Source of the DNA: Seiridium cupressi
Taxonomy: Eukaryota; Ascomycota; Sordariomycetes; Amphisphaeriales; Sporocadaceae
Assembly: GCA_036674765.1 (NCBI GenBank)
Contig: JARVKI010000081.1
Location: 124,001 to 188,000, forward strand
DNA length: 64,000 nucleotides
Reading direction: 5' to 3'
A model generated the notes under the pieces. That model saw only the letters and a list, made by a program, of their open reading frames with translations. It was not told the origin of the DNA and did not search any database. Numbering within the stretch: position 1 is the stretch's first letter; every line of letters begins with the position of its first letter. This document shows, in pieces, positions 47,534-61,463 of the stretch. The position numbers were made by a program, and so were the translations under genes.

Positions 47534-48303
47534 CTAGCGTCGTACTTTTCCATAACTCTCCTTCTGTTCGTTCTTAATCTCCTTTGTCATTCGCTTACAG
47601 GAAACCCCATCAAGCATGTTTGTTCTCTCTCGCTCAAGGTTCGGATGGTTCCACATGCTGGTTTCCACCATCCATGTAGACCTGTCACCTAGAAGAAAAG
47701 TGCCCAGGGCACACGGAGTATTACAAAACCTGCAGTCAGCGATTGCTTCTTCGAATGTGCTTGGCGAGTTATTGGGGGTTAGGAACCCTGTTTCAAAAGC
47801 AGAAACGCTTAAGCGGGAACTGTTAAACTCCCGAAACAGGCTATGTAGTTGGGGCGTGAAAAACTCTAGAGGTTGCTTACGGAGCTTCAAAATGGCGCGA
47901 AACCATGCACTGAAAGCAATAGCCAGTGAAATGGATATCATCACGGCAGGACCTCCGACTATACACGGTCAGATGCCAGTAATAGTTTCAGCCCCGGGAG
48001 AAAGACCATGCGTATACATCCGCCTAAATTTTCCCACAGATTTATCCAGTCATCCGGTTCGCTGTTATTCATCCCAGAAAAATGTGGCGATGAAGCCTAT
48101 GGGTAGCTATTCCGAAGGAAGTGTGATAGGAATGGACTAATGTAAACCCACAAATAATTTGGTTCTCTTGCAAAAACGATCGTGACAATAGTGAAAGCTT
48201 GTATGGTACGTCCTTGTTTTACGCTTTCATCGGCCCTCTTCGAGACAGTTCGAGCCTCGACAATGGATACTTGTTGTTGCTTCAAAGAGAGAAGGCCTTC
48301 CAG
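47534..48303 (-). pseudogene. C-terminal remnant of a CorA-like magnesium transporter
   Basis: Block 48303-48172 reads LEGLLSLKQQQVSIVEAR followed by KRADESVKQGRTIQAFTIVT, the coiled segment and first membrane helix of fungal CorA-like proteins. A gap of 65 nt follows with a GC donor (GCAAGA) and a TAG acceptor. Then LPIGFIATFF runs in frame. One extra T at about 48076 shifts the frame, and GMNNSEPDDW, carrying the CorA GMN signature, follows in the next. A GTATAC...GTATAG gap leads to MISISLAIAFSAWFRAILKL, the second helix, and a cytoplasmic tail that stops at 47534. The large N-terminal domain is not found upstream. So this is a truncated copy with one frameshift. Intact relatives carry divalent cations across membranes. 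Confidence 0.6.
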
Positions 48304-49545
48304 CTAGAGACACTGTTAGACGAATTTCTTCTGAGCTTCCCACGTGGAGATAACAGCCAATGAGAGATGCTTGACGTTAAAGTGAGGACTACTTATCAGT
48401 GCATCAATAATAATAGGTATTTAGAGTCGTGCCACCGCAGTATGGTGACTACTCGTTTCTATTCGGAGACATTGAGCTTACCTCCAAAAGCTTCATGTTT
48501 TCATTTACTAAAAAATCCCCCACGGGAATATTCTGCCGGGCGAATCCTGAGGAGCATCAGTGCTGAGAGAGTGGAGGACTCTGGGCTTGAGTGTAAGCTT
48601 ACTTCCATATCGCGGACCGACCAATATGTCTTCTCTTATAAGTTTCATTAGTATGCTATTCTTGAGGTCCTGAATCTCAAGACGGCTATCATGTCGGAAC
48701 ATGATTCTGGAGTTGAACCCGCGAGAATCTTTCCAATCAAGAACATAGCATCCGAGCATAGTTGACACAGCGTTGTGAGACCTACCAGTGGCTGGTAACG
48801 CTCCCAATTGGCCTGATCAATGACTTCCGTTCCAGAAGGCTGATATTGCAGTCTTAGCAGTCTAACACACGAGTTTCGAGATTCCTTTTCGGGGTAGAGG
48901 GCATGTCCTGGCCTCTACCTAATGATTCTTTTCATGAAAGTAAAGGCCAACGCACAGCCAGGCGAAGTATATAAGCTTCGTGCGTTGTAATATGTCTCTG
49001 TCTCCTGCTGGGAGAGCCCAGAGAAGCGCGCATGCCTGAAATGCAGGACATCCAGACTCGCAGGCTCTAGCATGATCCTGTGACAAGTCGCTGTCAAAAT
49101 ATACCGGTTCAGAGCACGTCGCACTACCAAACATGCCTTAGGGATCTACACTCTCGAATATTCTATTCTGCCTGCAGGCTGTCACATGCCACAACGCAGC
49201 TGACGGAACCCGACGTCGTGGGAGATAATACTCCCAGCGCTATGTTCAATATTAATCAAACATACATGTAGTCGAGCCAACTTGATCTATTCATAGCCAG
49301 GCTCTGCAGAAGGTGCAGCGTTGCAAGAGCAGATGTCTGTCTAGTAGCGATGAAGTGGAAGAGGGGCGCTGATGCGTTCTGTTCTATGGGGCCGCAACGC
49401 CAATGCCCTTCGTGTTTCCAATGACTCCCGGGAGAATAAGAACTGTCAAAATTTAGTCAGAGGATGACTGTCTGAGTAGCCGCGGCCCAAAATACGGCCC
49501 CTTGGACGTTGCAGATGATGTTCTGTTTTTACAAAACTAACTAAA

Positions 49546-49569
49546 TTGTTGTTGTTGTTGTTGTTATTG
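49546..49569. repeat. TTG microsatellite
   Basis: Six TTG units followed by TTATTG. Confidence 0.9.
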
Positions 49570-49990
49570 TTTCACAGACGAAGTCATCCGGGGCACTCGA
49601 CCAAGACCCCACCAAGTCTTGCGGTCAGACGGAAAGGCCTCGTCAAACGCACTGACATAGAGGCTGAATGTCTAAGAAATTCCTCATTTGCGCGTTGAGG
49701 CCGTTGTACCGCCTCATTTTGACCAGTGTCAGGCAATGCACACCGCGATTTGTAGAATTGCTGGCATTCTAGATCTTTCGTGAAACTCTTCGATGGTGCG
49801 GACGGCGTGCGGACGTGGTGCGGCATTCCCATCATGGGCGGAAATAGAGCCGAGGGATGGAACAGGTCCACATTTTCATTCAGATTTTCTTGCTGAGTTA
49901 ATGCGGGAAGAAGTTCGCCCTGCATGAAGAGACATTTGAAAGAATTGGGTATATACACGCAATTCACTAGACCTCATTTGTAATTCCGAG

Positions 49991-49997
49991 TATATAA
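49991..49997 (+). promoter_or_regulatory. TATA box of the OYE gene
   Basis: TATATAA lies about 100 nt before the ATG at 50093, in otherwise mixed sequence. This is the clearest TATA element in the window. Confidence 0.55.
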
Positions 49998-50050
49998 GAC
50001 ACAATGTCGAGCTGAAGGATCAATTAAGTTGGCATCTCTCAACCCATTGA

Positions 50051-51331
<1,281 letters not shown>

Positions 51332-52489
51332 AGATCATGAGAAGATAGAATGATCGACTTGGAAGCATCTTGTGTAATACCCTAGATATCAGCGAGCATA
51401 GCGTATAGGCATGTAGCATTTTGCGAATGTCTACCGGATTATTTAACTGCATCATCTCACCATGATAGACCTTGACTTGGGCGATAACGCGTGATATTGT
51501 GTGCTGCATCTCTGAAACCATACAATGTAACGCCTCAATGGCATTATCTCATGTTTGGACAAGCCCATGACGTCGTTAATTCATTCGTGTTAGAGCAAGC
51601 ATCTCCCGAGGAATTACGTGTTGCCAACGCAGTCTCGTGCTAAACCTGTCAAATGCTGGCAACCAGAGCAAGCGAGAGCGGCGGAAATACGACAGCCACC
51701 CATAGTTGGCAGAACAATTTATGTATCCCGACTCTCAATCAAAACTTCGTCCAGGTGTAGTGGGTCATCGAACTTCGTAAAGCGCCTTGGCACAGGCTAT
51801 TTTTAGCACTTACATTTTCAATATCCCCGAGTCCCAAGCACCAATCCCATTTACTGGAATTGATACTTCATGAAATGACAGAACTCAATACTCTCAAGAG
51901 TCGCTGAAGTCAGTAGAATGACCGTAACCTAACAACCCCTTGACTCCCTCGCTATTTTAAACACAATCAGGAGGTAGGCGGCAACCGTTTCCCGTTAGCG
52001 GGAGGCGTCACCATGGCGCATCCATGGCGCATCCATGGGTTGAAGCTAAATGCTAAGCTTAATTCAGCCCTGGGGCGTGCCGGCAGGGCCACTGACGCAC
52101 CCTAGAAGCCGCCAACACTCACTCCGACGGTCTAGCCAGTCCAATGCGCTGCGGCCGCGTCTAGAACAAGGGAAGGCCGTACCAGATTTTACTGCCATCG
52201 TGCGGCACAGGACCATTCATTAAAACTTCGACCTGTGCATTCGCTTGCCCTTTATCCCCATTGTTTGTCTTGCTCTCGAGCATCTGTCACTCGCTATACG
52301 CTGCTTTCTACGCCATTCGTATTTGATCTTTAATATACTGTTTGTTGTCCTACGCTTTTTGTCATAGCTGCCTCCAATCCCAAAGTATCACCTGCCCGCC
52401 AATACGAGAACGAATGAGCCACATCTCGCTGGATTGAACTGTGGGATCGTGGTGTACCGGGAATTCGAAACAAGAAGCAAACGATCAGG
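51332..52489. other. intergenic, no recognised gene
   Basis: A small direct repeat (CCATGGCGCAT, two and a half units) lies at 52011-52038. Otherwise this is the terminator of the OYE gene and the leader of the next membrane-protein gene. Confidence 0.4.
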
Positions 52490-53537
52490 ATGTCGGAATC
52501 CAGAGCTGGAGAACCCACGCCGACTTCACCAAGCCGCGCACCTCAACCTCCAGCAGCAGCGCAACAAGCACTGGCGCCAGGACCGAATGGACATCTGGCA
52601 CCGTACCAATACCCCTATGCGCAGCCTACATTCGCTGCTCAGCCTCGGGTCATACCATTTGACAAGACTTGGCATTGGATCAAGATCGCTCTCACAAGTG
52701 CATCGCTTGTCTTCTGTGTGATCCTCCTCGGAATATCGATCGCCATCTCGATCGGCCCTGGTTACGATAGTTGGAACATAACCATTTATTGGGTCGGCCC
52801 TCTAGTTGGTGTCATTGGTATCTGGGACATCGCTGAGTTCATCACAATCTGCGCATGCGGGAAACGCAATGGTGCGGAACAGCGCCGAGGAATCCACCCT
52901 GGAGCACACGTCGGTGTGGATCTTTGTATATGGCTAGCCGGCATCCTCTGCGTCTTCATCTCTGCCATGTCATATGTCTCGGCCCGGTCGCAGTTAATGA
53001 ATTGCCAGGACGAGCAGAATTCTGACAGTGACCTGTCAAGCAGCTATCGCTACTATGACTACTGCGACGATGACGAGTATGAAATGTTGTCAACCGGAAT
53101 CTACATATCGGCGATCAGGGCAGTTATGGCGTTCCTTTCGCTCCTAACGTAAGTGAGCTCCAACCTTCACGGGATCACGGTGCGGACTGCTGACTGGAAT
53201 TAGCCTCGTACACTTCATCATCTTCGTACGCGCCTGCACGGAAACCAACCAGCGGAACAGGAGCCGAGCCACCGTTGTGATGATGCCGCCGCAGATGTAT
53301 TACGGCCCACCCGGGGGCATGGCGCCTTACGGCTATCCAATGATGCCTCCTCAAGCTTACACAGGCAATGCTCAAGGTGCTGCCCTGAACGAGAAATCGC
53401 CAGCGACTGCCGCGCAGCCTCCAGGGAACTCCTCCAACCCGGCAGGCTTTTATGCTCCTCCAGGACCAGTTTATTCTCATCCTGCGCAGTCTCGGCAATC
53501 ACCAAGAGAACCCACGGCAGCAGGGAGCAGTGCATAA
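52490..53537 (+). CDS. tetraspan membrane protein with proline-rich ends
   Basis: Exons 52490-53148 and 53204-53537 (55-nt intron, GTAAGT...ATTAG) give about 330 residues. The N-terminal 55 residues are Pro/Ala/Gln-rich. Four hydrophobic segments follow: IALTSASLVFCVILLGISIA, ITIYWVGPLVGVIGIWDI, VGVDLCIWLAGILCVFISAM, and the fourth formed across the splice (IRAVMAFLSLLT + LVHFIIFVRACTE). An acidic extracellular loop lies before helix 4 (DYCDDDEYEM). The C-terminal tail is rich in Pro, Gly, Tyr and Met (PPQMYYGPPGGMAPYGY). The topology resembles MARVEL-domain proteins, but I do not recognise a specific family. No function is assigned. Confidence 0.75.
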
Positions 53538-54524
53538 GGAATAAATCGAGGTGTGGGGAGACTTCAGCATTCTTTGAATTTGACTTAGCGACGAGCATAT
53601 CTCCTTACGATACCATGATCAAGTCAGAAGGTGAACGACTTCACTATAACAACTATTGCTATAGCGACTATTGTTGTATAATGTAATCTTAATAGATCTC
53701 GATTGCTGATGCGGCTCGTACATTGATAACACAATTGACCGTCTGCCCTGCCTGCATACATGTATGAATATCATTCCAACCGAGTACACATCTTGTGAAG
53801 ATCATGATGGAGATGAATGGCTTTTCGCATTTGACTCCATTCGCCATAAGTACAGGTCTCCTCCCAATTGTTATGGAGTAAACATACTGAACAGTCCCAC
53901 AAATGCAATAGGCCAGTAACAGAATTGAGCAGCTTAAGACTGATGTAAACGAAGAGGGATATTGTTATACGCTACGTTTCTAGTTGCATGAGAGGTGAGT
54001 GTTACCTAGATGTTATCTATGTTTTCTGCTAGCCTCTTTGCTCTGCATTCTCCTGCATGCAAATTTATGCTGTGCAAGGTGGTTGCGCACAAGAACCTCT
54101 TTCATATCTCCCTTGGAGATCGTTTTATTATCTCCCAACTACGTGTGGTCGCAACGACAGACTTGCTGATGTGTGCAGCCACTATGATTGATCACTTGGG
54201 TCTGTTACCTACTTATTAGTGAGACCTTTATGTTGACAACAGGAAAGTGGGACAGCACGTCCAATTGATGACAGGTGATGATATCTTTATTCAGTATCTC
54301 CCAGACTGCTGGGGTTTTAGAGTTAGTGCTGATCATGCTATTAAGAGAAATCAAAAGTGCGATGGCGCCCGTGGTCGCGGGGTTCCAAGGCCCCAGGAAT
54401 CTCACCCTAGTTGGTTTACCCCATCAAAATCAATGTCAATTTTACTTCCTTCTATTGAAACCACGACTCCACTTATCTTTCAACATACGCGCGACTCCGA
54501 GATACTACCCTCTGGAATGTAAAT
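53538..54524. other. intergenic, no recognised gene
   Basis: This is the leader and promoter region of the terpene cyclase-like gene. No clear TATA box and no repeats of note. Confidence 0.4.
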
Positions 54525-55621
54525 ATGGGTTATTCTGACATTGCGCCTGCCCATGTACCAGATTGGGTCGTGCCTCTGTCGACCGTGTTTTTAGGTCTTG
54601 GTGTGCTTTTCTGGGATCTGACATACATCCTCATGACGCGTCGCAGCCTACAAACGCGCTCATACGGCATGCCTATCCTGGGTCTCATGATCAACGTCAG
54701 TTGGGAAATAGTCTACGGGTTCTACGTTGCTGAGACTGCGCTCGAGAAATCCGGCTTCATCCTCTGGCTGATCCTTGATCTCGGCCTGGTGTACACGACC
54801 ATCCGCTTCGCGCCAGAGGACTGGTCATCGACGAGTCCGTGGGTGGGCAGTCATATGGCAGGTATACTCGGTGTCCTACTTGTGATAGGATGCTGGGGGC
54901 ACTACGCCTTTGCCTCGTGGTGGCTTTCTGCGCCTGGCATCGGATTTGGCAACAAGGCAGGGAAGTGGTGGCGGGGAAAGGAAGGCTATGATCAGACGGA
55001 ACTGGCATATTGGTCGGCCGGATTGGCGCAGATGGTGGCAAGTGCTGGAAGCGTAGCTATGCTATTGATCCGACAGCATTCTGGAGGAACCAGTTACAAG
55101 ATTTGGTAGGTGCCATGATCATCTCTATCGTTTTTGATCCACGGAAAGGGAATGTAGCATTGTGCCACTTCAAGGACATAAGAGACGATCTCCAGTATTT
55201 CAGTACCTCGGTCTGCACCGATATACGGGACTCGAGCCTCGGCTATCTATGCGATTCGTCGGGCCGAAGCGACTCGCTGTCATCTTGCTTTTCTCCCACT
55301 ATCAACCTCATCGCCATTAACCAATCATCAACAGGCTTCGTTTGAGATTCCATGCTGACTCACGTCTTCTGCAGGCTTTGCAGGTTTCTTGGATCGCTTT
55401 GCGGCATGGGCTTCTGCAATGGGGTCCTCTGGTGGTACTGGCCTGAAGCTCATGGATATTGGACCAGCCCCCTTGGTGTATTTCTTTGTGGCTGTTCTTT
55501 GATATGCGACATGGCATACCCATTCATCCTATACTGGGTGCGCCGGCGTGAAGTTGATGGCCATGATGGGAGGCTGATCCAAGTTGGCAGTGCAAGCGAG
55601 GTAAAAGAGAAATTGCGGTAG
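54525..55621 (+). CDS. PaxB/Pyr4-like integral membrane terpene cyclase
   Basis: Exons 54525-55105 and 55375-55621 give about 275 residues. The intron of 269 nt is long for this window but has a clean GTAGGT donor and CTGCAG acceptor, and the join restores SYKIWLCRFLG. Seven hydrophobic segments are predicted by eye. The family motifs match: INVSWEIVYGFYVAE with the acidic residue equivalent to the essential Glu of Pyr4, GCWGHYAFASWW, and SLICDMAYPFILY with the equivalent of the essential Asp. Known members cyclise epoxidised prenyl chains in meroterpenoid and indole-diterpene routes. No prenyltransferase, epoxidase or GGPP synthase lies nearby, so this is either an orphan or a member of the widespread uncharacterised branch. 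Confidence 0.85.
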
Positions 55622-57290
55622 CGCTACACTTTACAGTTGCCTCGCATCATCACGACTATCCTACACAAATTAATTTGCCCTACGAGCCAAATTTTATCCT
55701 AAAATTCCTTCGTGCTTTGCTCATGAATCAACGAGCATCAGCGTTAGGACACCCCAAACACACGGCTACGTGGTGACTATGATCTCCCTGACCCCAACTC
55801 TTACCCTAGGAAAGCCCCGGACGCCATATATGTTTCACAAAAGGCCAATAGCTCAAGTATTAGATACGCCAGAGTTGTAGGCTGCGAGCGGCTTCAGACG
55901 TATCAGATTTGATTTATCGTATTGTAGCTATCAGCGACTTTTCTGATATGGCAGCCGCCATGCGAGATTGCGGTGTATCGAGATTCGTCATCAGTTATCC
56001 GAAAAGCTTCCTCAAATGGTGAGATGCAGCAAAAGCAAGTACGACCAGACAAGGGTAGCACATCGCCAAGCAATTGAGCCAGTCCTCCGGGACTACACCA
56101 TTGTCCAGTAGGCTTCAGAGATCCAAGGCGTTAGAGGCAATATGGATTTTAACATATACTTACAATAACCGAGGACACTCGGTAAAGTGCCAGAATTTCA
56201 CCCAACATAGATCGAAAAGACATTGAAGAAAGACGACCATCTCTTAGTGTTACGCGGGACCGGGCTGGCGAGAAAACACATCTAGGCACATTCATTACCG
56301 GTCATTTTACTCGGTATTAGCACAATATCATGACAGCAGAGGTTCATAGAAATTCTAATAGGCTCCGAGCGCCGAAAGTTCGCAAAAGAGGACATCTGCC
56401 GCGCAGCCATAAGCAACGCTACGAACGCTTCTTCGCATGGAGTGGCTTGCATCGACGCCACACGTTTCCCCATTTGTCACCCTATATCCCCGCATCGACA
56501 GAGCGACCGGCAAGGCTGGGTATCAAGATCTGGGACTGGCTATAACGCTCGACGCCTTTCATATGTCGGGCGGATCAGGATACCTATGGGTGCATGTTGT
56601 CACATGAGTCGGAAGACATGCGGGACGGTGCCAGGATTACCGGTGATGGCGGTTAGCGGGGTTCACCAGGAACCCCCATCTAAATCGCATCATCTTGCAA
56701 AACCTTTTCTTCACATTGCCTTACGTATACTTCTTCCCCTATGAAGAAAGATACTCACCGCTTCTGAGGATGGATCATATCAGAGAATGTTCAAAGCACC
56801 TTACTCGGCCCCTTTTCTGAATGTGTCCGATGAAGAAGCCGCCAATCCCTGTCTCCGTAAAGCCGGCCTGGGCTGTCCCGCAAAATACTGTGATGCCTGC
56901 CTCTACGTAACACTATAACTGGGCATGCAGTAGTGCACGGCTGGTTCTTCCAGGCTCGAGCACAACTCCCACTGATGCTGCATGATTGGCAGCTAGGATG
57001 CAGTAGCAAGCCACACGTAATGATAACGTGGCCGCGCTATAAAAAGCACTTCACAAACCTTAAGAAGCGCTCCACAAAAGCCGTACTTCTGACTTGTGCT
57101 TCCAGAGGCAAATGTTTGCGATCGTTGCAAACTTTTCTCTGCATCTTGTTGTCATTCGCCATGGTTGCAGCTGACAGAGAGCTCGGCGGTAAGCGAGGCA
57201 TCCATGCCTTCGGTGTTGCAAAGCATAGCTTGGTAGGATTCCCGAACTTACGATATCAATCTAGGCTAAAGTGTTCAAGGGGTCCAGGAG

Positions 57291-57344
57291 CACTCGGTGA
57301 GCCTTAGCCGAGACCAGATCACCAGATCCAGTGCTCACCGAGTG
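57291..57344. repeat. 12-bp perfect inverted repeat, 30-nt loop
   Basis: CACTCGGTGAGC (57291-57302) pairs with GCTCACCGAGTG (57333-57344). It lies 108 nt before the larger inverted repeat. Confidence 0.85.
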
Positions 57345-57452
57345 GGATATGGCAAGGGTCAGGGTGGTATTCGCTTATGGGTCCCCGAGCTCAGAGTTCG
57401 CTACATAAAAGAGCAGATGACCGGTATTCAGAGCAGGTAACAAACAGGAGCT

Positions 57453-57517
57453 GGTCACTGAAAGATGCACACTTCTCCACTTAATTTGGCTTCCCAAGTG
57501 TGCATCTTTCAGTGACC
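57453..57517. repeat. 22-bp perfect inverted repeat, 21-nt loop
   Basis: The left arm 57453-57474 begins GGTCACTGAAAG and the right arm 57496-57517 is its exact reverse complement. The flanks GGAG and CTCC, two bases further out, also pair. This is by far the longest perfect hairpin I noticed in the window. Confidence 0.92.
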
Positions 57518-58480
57518 ACCTCCTGCAAATAGCCTGGATACTCTTATCCCTTTTCGTAGATACTTGGCCACAATGTATTAGACACGCGGCATCGACGGAG
57601 ATGGTGATCCAATGAGGGGGCCTGGCCTTGAACACGCCTCGAGCAAACTGCACTAGCCTTCGTAGAACTGTAGCATGCGCTGTGGGGGGCAAGACATGCC
57701 AACACGGGGGTCACTACCAGGAACTCAGGGATAGGTCCAAGGACTTGACTACATCCACCACAAGATCTCGTGGAGTTTTAGCCGGTGGGCATTGGGAGTG
57801 CCAAGGTCGACAAGGGGTTCCTCATTGCGGGCATTATGGAGCAGACACTGTTGTATCACGATACACGACCGCTGTAGTGCCCGGAGAGTGCATGATTTCC
57901 CGGTCACTTGCAGGCTGGTTGCGGGATGAAGGAGTGCTGTACAGCACCCGTAGTTCTGTCGTCAGTGGAAAATTAAGTTTTTGAGTTTGCATCTGCAAGG
58001 ACGGGGGAAAAAATTGAGACCAATTTGGATTCTACGAACTTGAATTTTGGGAGCCAACCCCAAACCAAAGCAGCGTCCTTCCCTCTAGAGTGGTCATGCT
58101 TATCAGTAATCTCTGAAACGTGTGGATGCGATGCTGCCAAAAGCTTAATTGACTGCATGAGACGCAGAGACAGCGTTGCATGGGGATTCGAAACAGACTG
58201 ACGCCCTTTCCCATAGATGGACGGCTAAGGAACGAAACATCACACCCAGTGTACCGCGTTGCAATGCATGCTCCTTGAATCACGCGAGCGCAGTCACGAC
58301 CTGGGGCTCGGAGGTTGTCCGACGGAACCTCTAGGGGTCCTCCGATGCGATAAGACGGCCTTTGCGCCCATGTCGCTCAAAAGATACTTGCGCGGTTATC
58401 AACCAGGGAGCGATGGTATCATCCGGACGCCCAGAACCCATCTATGCCGTCGCAGGAAGGTTCATTAGAGAGGGTTGTTT

Positions 58481-58495
58481 GGGGGGGGGGGGGGG
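58481..58495. repeat. poly-G homopolymer, 15 nt
   Basis: Fifteen consecutive G residues between GTTT and TAGG. Its length may be unreliable in the assembly. Confidence 0.9.
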
Positions 58496-61286
58496 TAGGA
58501 TGCAGTGCCGTGAGGGACTAGCAATGCAGTCAGTCTCTAGTTTAATCGCAGGGGCTTTAGACTGTAATGAGTTCCTGCAGTCACTGCCGAGGCCGAGGAC
58601 GGGACCTAAAGCCCCTAATACAGACGTGTGATCAGTCCAAAAGGGACCGATCAGCTATATCAACCATGAATGACAGTTAGAGACGTATGGGTTCCGTCAC
58701 CTAGAATACTTCAAAGCTGCAGTAGCCTCGGGGTTTTAGTGGACATGCTCCAAGTCTACGGGTATAGGTATTTGGTTGCCATGCACACGAGCGCGGGGTT
58801 GTTTAAGTTCATCTAGCGTATTCGCGCATCCTGAAACGCGCATCAATGCTTGAAAGATAATTACAGTGACCAAGGACAAACATTGACGCACAACAGATCC
58901 TCGTTTGCATGCCGGCGACCCCGTCAAGCACACTGCCAGAGCCTTTCAGCATGGGTGACGACGGTGCTGGCCCTGGCACATCGGATGCAACCACATGCCA
59001 GAGTCGGTTTCCGACAACCTGAAATTTTTTAATTTTTTTTCTAATCCCTCCTGTCTGGCACCCACGTATCGCATACCTATTCATCCAGGCCATAAGGGCA
59101 ATGCCAGGATCTGGCGCGCTCATTGGAGACTGGTGAAACATTTACATATGCAGTCGTGTGAGGTTGCATGTGTTGCGGCCCATCGTTGTGGAAGCAAAAA
59201 TGCCATGCTTGGATAATAATAATAATATCACCAATACTGATAAGGCTCAGTCCAGAAGCGCACAAAGCATGACACGTCGTTGCGTCGCTTTCTTTTTTCG
59301 AGGTGCTCCTTGCATACGCTAAACGGCGGACGAGAAATTTACATTTCCGCAGGAATGTTACAAGTCAAATCGAGAATGATACGTGAATCATTGGAGATAA
59401 TATCCCAAAGCAGTACTTTATGGAACGGGTCGCAGTATTCACCCCTCCATCTTGTAAGAAACAGCCAATCATCAATGGCGGGGCACGCGCCTGATGCCGG
59501 GGACCATGTCATGGGTATGGCGGGACGCGCCCGGGTACGGACTTGAATACATGAATGTAGAGCGCTCTTACAATGATATCGGGGGGTGAAAGTACAATGT
59601 ACTGATGAACTACTAGACTAGACGGGAGATTGCCCGCTGCTTTTTTCATTAAGTCGGCATATTCCCCGCCCAGCCACTACACTACCAGTGCCGTCAAGGC
59701 CGCTGCAAAATTCAACTATGCATGCAACGCGTCTCCACGTGTAATCGTGACAATGCTATTTATAACGCCGCTCCGGCCGTTGACCACTCGAGATGTGTGA
59801 GACATGAAGAAACATGCAACCCCCCAGTAGAGGCCCGATGGGCACGAACCCAAATGCAAAGACTCCTCCTAGACCCAGGAAAACGCCAAATCAAATTTAT
59901 CCATTCCCGAGATTGTCGTTGCCGTATAACCGTTACCCATTCGCCAAGCTATGCGGAAAATCAGACCCAGCCGGCCGAGAGGTTTGCACCTTGATATAGT
60001 CTTATTTTGTCGCTTTTCGCACTCCTTGCATGCCAAGTCGCTGGCTGTTGCCCATAACCGCCGCTGCCGTTCCAAATCTTCTTTGGAACATGAAACAGCC
60101 TTCCAGTGAATCGAGCGCGGGTCGAGTCATGGGAGTGGGAAAGCGGAAAAGAGCAGTAGCCAGTGGCCCAAAGTCGCAAGTCCTGTTGCGCACAATGACT
60201 GAGGCTCCGAAGAAGACTCCTTTACACATACGGAGCGCGTCTATTGCTGCGCCGAATCATCCACTCCCAAGCGGGAGGAGAATGGGGTCGGCAGTCACCT
60301 GCTCACACGCATCCTGTTAGTGAAATTGTTCCCTGAGTAGCTTGCCGATCACTAGAAATAAAGTTTCGGATGTCGTATGGTTGCATGTCCTCCGAAAGGC
60401 GGCCAGCACACATCCGACATGAAAGCGGGCAAAGAATAGAATTGCACGATAAGAACTTCTGGGACATACTGCATAATTCATCAGACCTGGAGACTGTCAG
60501 CTATGTTCGGCATCACGGGAGCGGCAGGGAAATGCATACCTATATTCGGCCGTTGTCACGTTGGGCGGGCATACTTTATGTGTGCGCTCATAGCTTGAAC
60601 ACCACCTTTGGACTCGAAAACGGAAATGATCGCAGCAGTATTGGACCTATATTCGGGCCAATGAGTATATGAACAGAGCATCTGCGCACTCGGCTGGGTC
60701 GCAGAGGGGGTTTCTTACCTGAGTGTAGTCACACATGTTCGTCGGTAAAAGCCAGATGGATTTGGGTATGTGGCCACCGTACAAGTCGGACTAGCTACCT
60801 AGGCTCGGAGCAGTGCTGCGTTGGGTCTTGACGTACAGGACTAGAATCCTCGTCGCAACAAACAACTGATGTGACAGCTGTTACTGAAGGTTGAGTTATG
60901 AAATGGCAGGGGTCGTTTATCAACAGACCGAAACAGGATAAAAATGAAGGTGAACGGGGAGGTAGTTGTATTTAAGCTGCGTCTCGCGTGTGTGGACTTG
61001 GCCGCCCAGGTCAGAGGCCTCGGGGGATTGGGGGTCCATTGGACTTGGTGCACCTTCCATGTACCTAGACCGCAGACTTTTAACGGATTCTGCTAGCAGC
61101 TGCGGTACCTGGGCCGTCCACTGAAAATCCTCAAACTCTTCTCTTGAGTGATCCATGATCCCTGTAAAACGTTAACGTGCCCAAACCACCCTGGTCCGCC
61201 ACGACCAGGCATTCCACATGGTTTCGTACATGGAAACGCGAGTGGGCACGTACGGTACCTGGGAGCGTGTCCGAAAAGATCCGAGG

Positions 61287-61318
61287 CTGACTGACTGATT
61301 GACTGACTGACTGACTGG
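61287..61318. repeat. CTGA microsatellite
   Basis: Eight four-base units, mostly CTGA, with one TTGA and a final CTGG. Confidence 0.9.
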
Positions 61319-61443
61319 GTTTTGGCAGGCCACTGGCCGCCGGCTGTGGGTGAAGAACAAGAAGTGAAAAAGCCAAAGCTTTTCGAGTTGTTGCATGTCT
61401 CACATAAGTTCAAGTACGTACATGCATACACTCGCAGACTACA

Positions 61444-61463
61444 TACCTACTACGTAGTAGGTA
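61444..61463. repeat. 20-bp perfect palindrome
   Basis: TACCTACTACGTAGTAGGTA is its own reverse complement. It may form a cruciform or bind a dimeric factor; no gene is adjacent. Confidence 0.85.

Noticed and set aside
47616..48140. 174-codon plus-strand frame
   Set aside because: It lies opposite the CorA-like remnant, whose GMN motif and helices explain the minus strand. The plus frame has no motif.
57375..57984. Coding frames of 105-118 codons on both strands around the hairpin
   Set aside because: They contain or flank the inverted repeat, lack motifs and are equally open on both strands.
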